Source: an uncultured Clostridium sp. (lineage in GTDB: Bacteria > Bacillota > Clostridia > TANB77 > CAG-508). Taken from it: a DNA stretch of 11,672 nt. The notes under the pieces were generated by a model that searched no databases, was not told the origin of the DNA, and was given only the letters and a program-made list of their open reading frames with translations. Positions within the stretch are counted from its first letter, which is position 1; the number at the start of each line of letters is the position of its first letter. This document shows positions 1 through 6,153 of this stretch, piece by piece. The stretch is from positions 1-11,672 of the forward strand of contig USOM01000010.1 of assembly GCA_900556345.1 (NCBI GenBank), read 5' to 3'. The translations under genes and the position numbers were made by a program.

Positions 1-750
1 CCATTAGAAGGTGTCAAATTTGAAATATATGATACAAATGGAAACACAATTCAAACATTAGTAACAGACAGCAATGGAATTGCCAAATCTAAAAAATTAG
101 AAAAAGGAATTTATAAAGTAAAAGAAGTAGAAACCAATGAATGGTATTTGTTAGACCAAAATATTTATGAAGCTGAAATAAAAGAAAATAAGAAAACAGT
201 AATACTAAATATAGAAAATGTACCAGCAAATCCGGATGAAGAAATTGAGAAAAAGGGACCAGATGAGGCTTTTGCAGATGATGAAATACAGTATAATATA
301 TCTTTAAAAAATAGTGGAAATATAGCTTTAGATAATTTTGTGTGGGAAGATGAAATACCAACAGATTTTATAAGAGTAACTAAAATTAAGTTAGGCACAT
401 ATAATCAAGACAATAGTTATAACTTATATTATAAGACTAACTTCAGTGAAGATTATATTTTAATGTTGGAAGATATAAACACCAAAACTACAGAGGAAAT
501 TGATTTTTCCAAAGAATTATCTGATAATGAATTTATAACTAATATTAAATTAGATTTTGGAAGTGTTGATATTGGTTTTAAAAGTGAGGAAGATACCTTA
601 ATTTTTGCAAAGGTGAATTATAATGTTAAGAGTGGAGATGTTTTTGAAAATAAGGTTTGTTTGCAAGCAAGTTTTAAGGGATATAATTTAAGTAAATCTT
701 CTAATTGGAAAACTAGGGTCTATAAGGTTTTACCGTTAACGGGAATGTAA
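1..750 (+). CDS. Cna-B/SpaA-type surface protein, C-terminal part, ending in LPLTG-M
   Basis: The frame is open from base 1, so the protein begins before the window; the in-window TTG at 148 is internal. About 249 codons are visible. The first ~75 residues read as the end of a Cna-B/SpaA-like prealbumin fold (PLEGVKFEIYDTNG, then TDSNGIA and GIYKVKEVE), a domain typical of Gram-positive adhesins and pilins that often forms internal isopeptide bonds. The remainder (from about KKGPDEAFADDEIQYNISL to the end) resembles the conserved extracellular repeat that commonly follows such domains in clostridial surface proteins, with the phrase SGNIALDNFVWEDEIPTDF. The last residues are KVLPLTGM followed by TAA, so an LPxTG-like sortase motif is present but the hydrophobic helix and basic tail are missing. 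An extracellular, wall-associated role is likely; ligand unknown. Family assignment is good; the anchoring route is inference. Confidence 0.8.
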   Translation, partial: PLEGVKFEIYDTNGNTIQTLVTDSNGIAKSKKLEKGIYKVKEVETNEWYLLDQNIYEAEIKENKKTVILNIENVPANPDEEIEKKGPDEAFADDEIQYNISLKNSGNIALDNFVWEDEIPTDFIRVTKIKLGTYNQDNSYNLYYKTNFSEDYILMLEDINTKTTEEIDFSKELSDNEFITNIKLDFGSVDIGFKSEEDTLIFAKVNYNVKSGDVFENKVCLQASFKGYNLSKSSNWKTRVYKVLPLTGM

Positions 751-787
751 AACTTTTTTAACTTAGTAAATAAAACCTAAAAAAATC

Positions 788-822
788 ACAAAATGAGGTA
801 GAAACAATCTACCTCATTTTGT
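788..822. terminator. Hairpin terminator after the surface-protein gene
   Basis: A perfect 14-bp stem (788-801 with 809-822) closes a 7-base loop. It lies 38 bases after the stop codon of the surface-protein gene. The only plus-strand T run is inside the right arm (TTTT, 817-820). On the minus strand the hairpin is followed by a longer T tract (reverse complement of the A run at 779-785), so it may work in both directions. Confidence 0.7.
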
Positions 823-868
823 ATAAAAAACAAATAAAAGCACAAACTAAAAATAGGGGGTGCTTAAA

Positions 869-1036
869 ATGCAAGAAAATAAAAGCGAAAACTACGAGAT
901 AGGGGAAGAAGCAACAAGATATGGAGAATTTATAACATCGTATTTTGCGTGGTTACCACTATCTGTGCAAAAAGAGAAGGTAGAGGACTTAGAAAATATA
1001 ACTAACAATAAAAACAAAAGAAAAAATGCAAAATAA
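869..1036 (+). CDS. Small orphan protein, 55 aa
   Basis: An ATG at 869 sits 8 bases after a G-rich ribosome binding site (AGGGGG, 855-860) and opens 55 codons ending in TAA. The protein starts MQENKSENYEIGEEATRYGE, has a short aromatic/hydrophobic stretch in the middle (FITSYFAWLPLSVQ, residues 21-34) and a Lys/Asn-rich tail (NNKNKRKNAK). It has no signal peptide, no cysteines and no motif I recognise. It lies between a terminator and the ctsR promoter, so it is probably a separate transcription unit; I saw no convincing promoter in the short gap before it. The good Shine-Dalgarno sequence and non-random composition support a real gene. Function unknown. Confidence 0.55.
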   Translation: MQENKSENYEIGEEATRYGEFITSYFAWLPLSVQKEKVEDLENITNNKNKRKNAK

Positions 1037-1113
1037 TAAGAAATTGAGAGAAAAACAAACAAAAGTAACCTCAAAAAATAAAAAAAGCAAATATAAATAA
1101 TTAAAAATAGATG

Positions 1114-1142
1114 TTGAAAAAATAATAAAATGTGACTATAAT
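1114..1142 (+). promoter_or_regulatory. Sigma-A promoter of the ctsR operon
   Basis: TTGAAA (1114-1119) and a perfect TATAAT (1137-1142) are separated by 17 bp. The predicted transcript start is near 1149, immediately before the CtsR operator, as expected for a repressed class III heat-shock promoter. Confidence 0.85.
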
Positions 1143-1151
1143 AGCAATAAA

Positions 1152-1168
1152 GGTCAAAGAAAGTCAAA
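1152..1168 (+). promoter_or_regulatory. CtsR operator (heptad direct repeat)
   Basis: GGTCAAA (1152-1158), a 3-base spacer GAA, and AGTCAAA (1162-1168) match the known CtsR box RGTCAAANNNRGTCAAA at every defined position. It lies just downstream of the -10 element, where bound CtsR would block transcription start. It indicates autoregulation of the downstream ctsR-mcsA-mcsB genes. Confidence 0.92.
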
Positions 1169-1196
1169 AGCAAAGAAACAAAAGGTGAAAAGGAAC

Positions 1197-1253
1197 TTTT
1201 TCTGATTGGGGACGGTTCTTTTTCGGAAAAAGAACCGTCCCCAATCAGAAAAA
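1197..1253. repeat. Long perfect hairpin repeat in the ctsR leader
   Basis: A 27-bp perfect inverted repeat (1197-1223 with 1227-1253) encloses a 3-base loop. Its arms carry GGGGACGGTTCTTTTT and its complement, the core of a repeat family seen twice more in this window (1716-1779 and 6151-6275). It lies inside the ctsR 5' untranslated region and ends three bases before the ribosome binding site. There is no T tract after it, so it does not look like a plain terminator. Confidence 0.9.
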
Positions 1254-1268
1254 AAGAAAGGAGCAATT

Positions 1269-1712
1269 ATGAGAGTATCTGATATAATAGAAGAATTTAT
1301 AAAAGAATTATTCAATAATGAAGAAGAAATAGAAATACAAAGAAATGATTTAGCACAAAAATTTAATTGTGTACCATCACAAATAAATTATGTAATAGCA
1401 ACAAGGTTCAAGCCATCACAAGGATATTATGTAGAAAGTAGACGTGGTGGAGGCGGGCACATAACAATAAAAAAGGTAAGCAACACAAAATCAGATTATA
1501 TAATGCATATAATAGAAAATATAGGAGAAGCTCTGCAAAATAGTGAAGCAGAAATTTTAATAAGTGATTTTTTAACTTATGGTTTAGTAAATGAAAAAGA
1601 AGCAAAACTTTTAAGAGTTGCAACAAGTGATAATGTTTTAGACATACCAAAAGAATACAAAGACAAACTACGAGCAAGTATTTTTAAGAATATGTTATTA
1701 AATATTAATTAA
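1269..1712 (+). CDS. ctsR: CtsR, transcriptional repressor of class III stress genes
   Basis: 147 aa, close to the usual ~150. CtsR is a dimeric winged-helix repressor that binds RGTCAAA tandem heptads upstream of clp genes and releases DNA on heat or protein stress. The N-terminal half carries the family signature: RNDLAQKF, then VPSQINYVIATRF (residues 35-47) as the recognition region, then the glycine-rich wing SRRGGGGHI (57-65), the part known as the thermosensing and McsB-targeted loop in Bacillus relatives. The C-terminal half (about 75-147) is the helical dimerisation/ClpC-contact domain. ATG 1269 is chosen because AAAGGAG (1257-1263) precedes it by 5 bases; an upstream in-frame extension would be translated from the hairpin repeat and is rejected. 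It is the first gene of the operon and has its own operator upstream. Confidence 0.95.
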   Translation: MRVSDIIEEFIKELFNNEEEIEIQRNDLAQKFNCVPSQINYVIATRFKPSQGYYVESRRGGGGHITIKKVSNTKSDYIMHIIENIGEALQNSEAEILISDFLTYGLVNEKEAKLLRVATSDNVLDIPKEYKDKLRASIFKNMLLNIN

Positions 1713-1715
1713 TTG

Positions 1716-1779
1716 CCCAAAAAGAACCGGTCCAAATGGGGAAAAAACGGGACCAAAAAGAACCGACCCCAATGGTCCC
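1716..1779. repeat. Two repeat units between ctsR and mcsA
   Basis: Two copies of the AAAAAGAACC-core repeat lie head to tail. The first (1716-1740) is the exact reverse complement of 6186-6210 and identical to 6248-6272, a 25-bp match. The second (1749-1779) is a diverged copy bounded by a 7-bp inverted repeat, GGGACCA (1749-1755) and TGGTCCC (1773-1779). They fill the gap between the ctsR stop codon and the mcsA ribosome binding site, inside the operon. Confidence 0.88.
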
Positions 1780-1801
1780 AAAAAAGAAAGGAATGATAAT
1801 T

Positions 1802-2374
1802 ATGAAATGTGAAAATTGTGGAAAAAATGAGGCAAATGTAAAATATACCCAAATAATAAATGGAGAAAAAAAGCAAATGTTTTTATGCGAAGAATGTAGT
1901 AAAAAGCTAGGAGTAAGTGACATACAATTTAATATGCCAATAAGTTTTAATAGCTTCTTGGAGGATTTTTTTGATGATATGAATGATGTAAGTTTTATGC
2001 CAACATTAGGAGCTGGTAGTAAAAAGTTACAATGTAGTAAATGTGGATTAACTTGGGATGATTTTTTACATACAGGAAATTTTGGTTGTAGTAATTGTTA
2101 TGAGGAGTTTGAATCTAGAATTGATCCAATTTTAAGAAGCTTGCAAGGAGCAACATCTCATATCGGAAGATTAGGAGATGTTATAGAAGGAAACGATATA
2201 AAACAAAATTTGGATGATAAAGAAAGTGAAGGAGTTGCCAAAGAAAACAAAATTGTAAATAAAGTAGATGAACTAAAAGAAGAGTTAAAGCAGGCAATAA
2301 AAGAAGAAAGATATGAAGATGCAGCAAAACTTCGTGATGAGATTAAAAATTTAGAAAACGGACAGGAGGAATAG
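1802..2374 (+). CDS. mcsA: McsA, zinc-finger activator/adaptor of McsB and ClpC
   Basis: 190 aa, about the size of Bacillus McsA (185). McsA is a cytoplasmic protein that binds McsB and ClpC and, in characterised species, stimulates arginine phosphorylation. Four CxxC pairs are visible: C3/C6, C29/C32, C78/C81 and C96/C99, enough for two zinc sites. The C-terminus (about 155-190: ELKEELKQAIKEERYEDAAK onward) is a UVR domain, a coiled-coil ClpC-contact module also present in the ClpC middle region. ATG 1802 is chosen because of AAAGGA (1787-1792) upstream and because the CENC motif then begins at residue 3, as in the family; longer in-frame starts would be coded by the repeat. Its stop codon is only 3 bases before mcsB, so the two are probably translationally coupled. 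Confidence 0.95.
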   Translation: MKCENCGKNEANVKYTQIINGEKKQMFLCEECSKKLGVSDIQFNMPISFNSFLEDFFDDMNDVSFMPTLGAGSKKLQCSKCGLTWDDFLHTGNFGCSNCYEEFESRIDPILRSLQGATSHIGRLGDVIEGNDIKQNLDDKESEGVAKENKIVNKVDELKEELKQAIKEERYEDAAKLRDEIKNLENGQEE

Positions 2375-2377
2375 TTT

Positions 2378-3382
2378 ATGAATTGGTATTTACAAAGAGG
2401 AAAAGATAGTGATGTTATAATAAGTTGTAAAGTTATGTTTTCTAGAAATTTAAGAAACCATAGATTTAATACTAAAAATAGCGTAGAAATTCAAGAGATA
2501 GAAAATGAAGTTAAATCAAAATTACAAGGTTTAGGATATAATTTAAAATTTATTAAAATTAAAGATATGGATGATTTAACAAAACAGTCTTATATAGAAG
2601 AGGGATTGATTGATGATACTATTGCCAAAAATGAAAATACATCAATTTTGATAAATGATGATGAAAATATCTGTATTGTACTTAACTCTCAAGACCATAT
2701 AGAAATCCAAGTTTTTAATTCTGGAATGGAACTTGAAAGTACATTTAATTTAGCACGTGAAATAGATAATAAATTTGAAGAAATTTTTGATATTGCAAAA
2801 AGTAAAAAATATGGATATCTAACTTCATCTCCATTAGATGTAGGAACAGGTTTAAAAGCAGAAGTTACAATTCATTTACCAGGACTTACAATGACAGGAA
2901 ATATAAGAAAAATAGCTACTGCAATGAACAATTTGGGAGTAAGTTTTAGTAGCAAATATGTTAGTGGTATGGAAAACATTGGAGATATTTATAAAATAAG
3001 AAATAAACAAACTCTAGGAATTTCAGAAGATACGATTATTAAGAATATAAAGGCAATTAGCGAAAAAATAATAGAACAAGAAAGAGCAGCTAGAAATATA
3101 CTCGGAAAAAATCAAATTGAACTTGAAGATATGGTTTATAGAAACTTAGGAACTTTGGTTAATGCAAGAAAATTGAAATGGAAAGAAGCGGTTAAACTAA
3201 TGTCAAATGTGAAGATGGGAGTAGATATGGGAGTTATAAAAGAACTTAGTGATGATGATATAGCTAAGATTTACTTCTATATGGAATCTGCTAATCTTCA
3301 AAAATATTTTAATCAAAATTTAGATGGATATGATAGAGATATAAAACGTGGAGAAATGATTAGAACTATTGTTAAAAAATAA
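2378..3382 (+). CDS. mcsB: McsB-family protein arginine kinase homologue, probably catalytically inactive
   Basis: 334 aa; Bacillus McsB is about 363. The whole phosphagen-kinase fold can be followed and gene order (ctsR-mcsA-mcsB) fits, with AGGAGGA (2364-2370) before ATG 2378. Active McsB phosphorylates arginines to mark proteins for ClpCP. Here the catalytic motifs are eroded: the SSRxR phosphate-binding motif is SCKVM (16-20); NEEDHxR, holding the catalytic glutamate and an ATP-contact arginine, is NSQDHIE (103-109); the CPxNxGTGxR signature is SPLDVGTGLK (151-160), losing the reactive Cys and the Arg; the VRGxxGEG segment is FSSKYVSG (190-197). The C-terminal RDIRR phospho-arginine site is nearly kept as RDIKR (320-324). 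The reading frame is intact, so the protein is presumably still selected, perhaps as a scaffold or adaptor for ClpC. Family membership is firm; inactivity is inferred. Confidence 0.9.
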   Translation: MNWYLQRGKDSDVIISCKVMFSRNLRNHRFNTKNSVEIQEIENEVKSKLQGLGYNLKFIKIKDMDDLTKQSYIEEGLIDDTIAKNENTSILINDDENICIVLNSQDHIEIQVFNSGMELESTFNLAREIDNKFEEIFDIAKSKKYGYLTSSPLDVGTGLKAEVTIHLPGLTMTGNIRKIATAMNNLGVSFSSKYVSGMENIGDIYKIRNKQTLGISEDTIIKNIKAISEKIIEQERAARNILGKNQIELEDMVYRNLGTLVNARKLKWKEAVKLMSNVKMGVDMGVIKELSDDDIAKIYFYMESANLQKYFNQNLDGYDRDIKRGEMIRTIVKK

Positions 3383-3404
3383 AGACCTCCACGAAGGAGG
3401 CTTT
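3381..3404 (-). terminator. Terminator between mcsB and the convergent small gene
   Basis: CCTCC (3386-3390) pairs with GGAGG (3396-3400) around a 5-base loop; four more pairs extend the stem past one bulged A. On the minus strand the stem is followed by ATTTTTT, a good intrinsic-terminator tail, 7 bases beyond the stop codon of the 3411-3575 gene. On the plus strand only CTTTAAAA follows, so mcsB transcripts may partly read through. Confidence 0.7.
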
Positions 3405-3597
3405 AAAACACTATTTACTTTTCAATATTTTTATACTTGTCACTACATCGTGAGCGATAAGTATAAAAAGACAGATTGCTATGATGATTACTACGGTATT
3501 TGCACTAACAATGTGAAATCCGAATAAAATCATAGAAAGTAATAGAAATGCGATTAGAGCTATGTAGATAAACATACGTACTCCTCCTCTCGTGGAG
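3386..3597. repeat. GC-rich inverted repeats flanking the small antisense gene
   Basis: The 15 bases at 3386-3400 (CCTCCACGAAGGAGG) match the reverse complement of 3582-3596 apart from one inserted base and one end base. The left copy is the terminator stem-loop and the right copy contains the ribosome binding site of the gene on the minus strand. In the minus-strand RNA the two ends could therefore base-pair over about 14 positions. Confidence 0.6.
3411..3575 (-). CDS. Small hydrophobic membrane protein, 54 aa, convergent to mcsB
   Basis: 54 residues, nearly all hydrophobic, with two predicted membrane helices: roughly residues 3-22 (IYIALIAFLLLSMILFGFHI) and 26-45 (NTVVIIIAICLFILIAHDVV), and a basic end (SIKILKSK). 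The start is the ATG at 3575 because GAGGAGGAG lies five bases upstream; a longer in-frame start would run through that site. The gene has its own near-consensus promoter (3655-3683) and terminator (3381-3404), so it forms a complete transcription unit of about 270 bases opposite to and inside the usual mcsB-clpC junction. An 11-bp inverted repeat (3428-3438 with 3459-3469) lies in its 3' coding part. I do not recognise the family. Possible roles range from a small stress-linked membrane protein to a toxin-like peptide; neither is shown by the sequence. Confidence 0.65.
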   Translation of the reverse strand: MFIYIALIAFLLLSMILFGFHIVSANTVVIIIAICLFILIAHDVVTSIKILKSK

Positions 3598-3634
3598 AAA
3601 ACCAATAAATGGTTTGGTTAAATAGTTACAAAGT

Positions 3635-3662
3635 TCAAAACGAACTCTACATAAAGTATAAC
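3635..3662 (+). promoter_or_regulatory. Weak candidate promoter for clpC
   Basis: TTCAAA (3635-3640) and TATAAC (3657-3662) are 16 bp apart, reading toward clpC. The -35 box matches the consensus at only 4 of 6 positions. The -10 box overlaps the -10 of the minus-strand promoter, so the two would exclude each other. No full CtsR box is present, only a half site (TGTCAAA, 3678-3684). clpC may instead depend on read-through from mcsB. Confidence 0.3.
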
Positions 3663-3683
3663 TCAAAAATAAAAAAATGTCAA
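3655..3683 (-). promoter_or_regulatory. Promoter of the small antisense membrane gene
   Basis: On the minus strand TTGACA (3683-3678) and TATACT (3660-3655) are 17 bp apart, a perfect -35 and a 5/6 -10. Transcription would start near 3648 and read through the 3411-3575 gene, diverging from clpC whose start codon is at 3700. Confidence 0.75.
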
Positions 3684-3699
3684 AAAGGAAGTGTATAAT

Positions 3700-6153
3700 A
3701 TGATATATAAATTTACATCAAGAGCAAAAAAAGCGATTGAACTTGCACAAGATGAAGCTGTTTCACTTGGTCATAACTATATAGGAACAGAACACGTCTT
3801 ATATGGTTTAATAAAAGAAGGAGCAGGAGTTGCAAGTAGGGTATTACAAAATCAAGGGATAACAGCAGAAGATGTTGAAGCAAAAATTGTTGAAATGATA
3901 GGCAAAGAAGTAATTACAGGAACAGATACCTTAGGATTTACACCAAGAACAAAAAGAGTAATTGAAAATAGTTTTATAGAAGCAAGAAAATTAGGCTATG
4001 ACTATATAGGAACAGAGCATCTATTAATGGGAATACTAAGAGAAGGTGATAGTATAGCAGTAAGAATTTTGCTTGATTTAGATGTAGAATTACCTAAATT
4101 ATATAATGAAATTATAAATGTTATAAATGAAGCGGAAGATGTATCAAAAGAAAGTAAAACAAATAATAAACAAAATGGAAGTTTTAACTCAACGCCAACC
4201 TTGAATCAATTTGGTGAAGATCTAACTAAAAAGGCAAAAGAAGGAAAGCTAGACCCTGTAGTTGGTAGAAGTAAAGAAATCGAAAGAGTTATTCAAATTT
4301 TATCAAGAAGAACAAAAAATAATCCTTGTTTAATAGGTGAACCAGGTGTTGGTAAAACAGCAATTGTTGAAGGGTTAGCACAAAAAATCAATTTAGGAGA
4401 TGTGCCAGAAATCCTTAAAAATAAAAGAGTTGTAAGTATGGATATTTCTGGAATGGTAGCAGGTGCGAAATATAGAGGTGACTTTGAGGAAAGAATCAAA
4501 AAAGCATTAGGAGAAGTCAAAAAAGCAGGAGATGTAATACTATTTATTGATGAAATTCATACAATAGTTGGAGCGGGTTCAGCAGAAGGTGCAATTGATG
4601 CTGCAAATATTTTGAAACCTATGCTTGCAAGAGGCGAAATTCAGTTAGTTGGTGCAACAACAATTAGTGAATATAGAAAATATATTGAAAAAGATACAGC
4701 CTTAGAGCGTAGATTTAGCCCTGTTACAGTAAATGAGCCAACCGAAAAAGATACTATTACAATCTTAAAAGGAATAAGAGACAAATATGAAGCACATCAT
4801 AATGTAAAAATTACAGATGAAGCAATAGAATCAGCAGTTACATTATCAGAAAGATATATAAACGATAGATTTTTACCAGACAAGGCAATAGATTTAATTG
4901 ATGAAGCATCATCAAAAGCTAGACTTCAAACTTATACAGAGCCAGATAGCTTAAAAGATATGCAAGAAGAAATAGACAGAATATCAAAAGACAAAGAAGA
5001 AGCGGTTCGTGGTCAGAAGTTTGAGAAAGCTGCATCACTTAGAGATGAGGAAAAAGCTTTAAAGGAAAAATATGAAAAAGAGGAGAAAAAGTGGAAAAAT
5101 CAAAATACTAAAAAAGTTGTTACAATAACAGAAGAAAATATTGCAGATGTAATTTCACTTTGGACAGGAATTCCAGCTAAAAAGATATCAGAAGATGAAA
5201 ATGAAAGATTACGTAACTTAGAAAAAACATTACACGAAAGAGTAATTGGTCAAAATGAGGCAGTAGAAGCGGTAAGCAAAGCAATAAGAAGAGGAAGAGT
5301 AGGACTAAAAGACCCAAATAGACCAATAGGTTCATTCCTATTTTTAGGTCCAACAGGAGTAGGAAAAACAGAACTATCAAAAGCATTGGCAGAAAGCCTA
5401 TTTGGAGATGAATCTGCAATGATAAGAATTGATATGTCTGAATATATGGAAGCACATTCAGTATCAAAACTTATAGGATCTCCTCCTGGATATGTAGGAT
5501 TTGAGGAAGGTGGCCAACTAACCGAAAAAATTAGAAGAAAACCATATTCAGTAATACTATTTGATGAAATTGAAAAAGCCCACTCAGATGTAATGAATAT
5601 GCTTCTTCAAATACTTGATGATGGTAGGCTTACAGACTCTAATGGTAGAACAGTAAACTTTAAAAACACTGTAATTATAATGACATCTAATATTGGTGCA
5701 AGAATTATTACAGATAAAAAGACATTAGGATTCTCAAATGAAACAAAAAATGATGGTGAGAATAAAAACGAACAAAAAGAATATGAAAATATCAAAAAAG
5801 AAGTAATGGCAGAATTAAAACGTGAGTTTAGGCCAGAATTTATAAACCGTATAGATGAGATAATTGTATTCCATAAATTAAATGATGAAGAGATTTCTAA
5901 GATTATAGAGTTAATGCTAAATGAAGTAAAAAATAGAATGAAAGCTCAAAAATATGAGATTGAATTTTCGCCTAAAGTTAAAGAGTTAATTGCAAAAAAA
6001 GGTATTGACAAAGCCTTTGGAGCAAGGCCTCTTAAGAGAACTATTCAAAATTTAGTTGAAGACAAGATTGCTGAGGCCATTTTAGATGGTGTTGTTAAGA
6101 AAGGTAAAGAGGCAAAACTTGATTGCGAGGGAGATGAAGTTGTGATAAAATGA
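3700..6153 (+). CDS. clpC: ClpC, AAA+ unfoldase of the ClpCP protease
   Basis: 817 aa, matching Bacillus ClpC (810). ClpC forms an ATP-driven hexamer that unfolds marked or damaged proteins and feeds them to ClpP in the cytoplasm. The N-domain has two Clp repeats, each with GTEH; E31 and E106 correspond to the glutamates of the phospho-arginine pockets. The first ATPase domain has GEPGVGKT (213-220) and LFIDE (281-285); the middle region carries a UVR-like segment (RGQKFEKAASLRDEE); the second ATPase domain has GPTGVGKT (550-557) and VILFDE (618-623), the ClpP-docking LGF loop (676-678), and sensor-2 GARPLKR near the end. ATG 3700 is used because AGGAAG lies 8-9 bases upstream; the GTG at 3691 overlaps that site. 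It is separated from mcsB by a 317-bp gap holding an opposite-strand gene. Its TGA stop is part of a repeat copy. Confidence 0.97.
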   Translation: MIYKFTSRAKKAIELAQDEAVSLGHNYIGTEHVLYGLIKEGAGVASRVLQNQGITAEDVEAKIVEMIGKEVITGTDTLGFTPRTKRVIENSFIEARKLGYDYIGTEHLLMGILREGDSIAVRILLDLDVELPKLYNEIINVINEAEDVSKESKTNNKQNGSFNSTPTLNQFGEDLTKKAKEGKLDPVVGRSKEIERVIQILSRRTKNNPCLIGEPGVGKTAIVEGLAQKINLGDVPEILKNKRVVSMDISGMVAGAKYRGDFEERIKKALGEVKKAGDVILFIDEIHTIVGAGSAEGAIDAANILKPMLARGEIQLVGATTISEYRKYIEKDTALERRFSPVTVNEPTEKDTITILKGIRDKYEAHHNVKITDEAIESAVTLSERYINDRFLPDKAIDLIDEASSKARLQTYTEPDSLKDMQEEIDRISKDKEEAVRGQKFEKAASLRDEEKALKEKYEKEEKKWKNQNTKKVVTITEENIADVISLWTGIPAKKISEDENERLRNLEKTLHERVIGQNEAVEAVSKAIRRGRVGLKDPNRPIGSFLFLGPTGVGKTELSKALAESLFGDESAMIRIDMSEYMEAHSVSKLIGSPPGYVGFEEGGQLTEKIRRKPYSVILFDEIEKAHSDVMNMLLQILDDGRLTDSNGRTVNFKNTVIIMTSNIGARIITDKKTLGFSNETKNDGENKNEQKEYENIKKEVMAELKREFRPEFINRIDEIIVFHKLNDEEISKIIELMLNEVKNRMKAQKYEIEFSPKVKELIAKKGIDKAFGARPLKRTIQNLVEDKIAEAILDGVVKKGKEAKLDCEGDEVVIK

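Noticed and set aside
892..1266. Minus-strand open frame of 124 codons
   Set aside because: It runs antisense through the small orphan gene, the ctsR promoter and the hairpin repeat, with a low-complexity Leu/Phe/Ser composition expected from reversed A-rich DNA.
1206..1268. Longer N-terminus for CtsR read from the hairpin repeat
   Set aside because: These codons come from the right part of a repeated hairpin; ATG 1269 has AAAGGAG at proper spacing and gives the family N-terminus.
1736..1801. Longer N-terminus for McsA starting in the repeat
   Set aside because: The sequence is repeat-derived and lysine/proline-rich; ATG 1802 gives the expected MKCENC start with a ribosome binding site in front.
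3678..3690. CtsR operator in front of clpC
   Set aside because: Only one heptad (TGTCAAA) is present; the second position reads GAAGTGT, so the tandem box needed by CtsR is absent. The half site is also the complement of the minus-strand -35 box.
3691..3699. GTG start for ClpC three codons upstream
   Set aside because: It overlaps the AGGAAG ribosome binding site, which is correctly spaced for ATG 3700.
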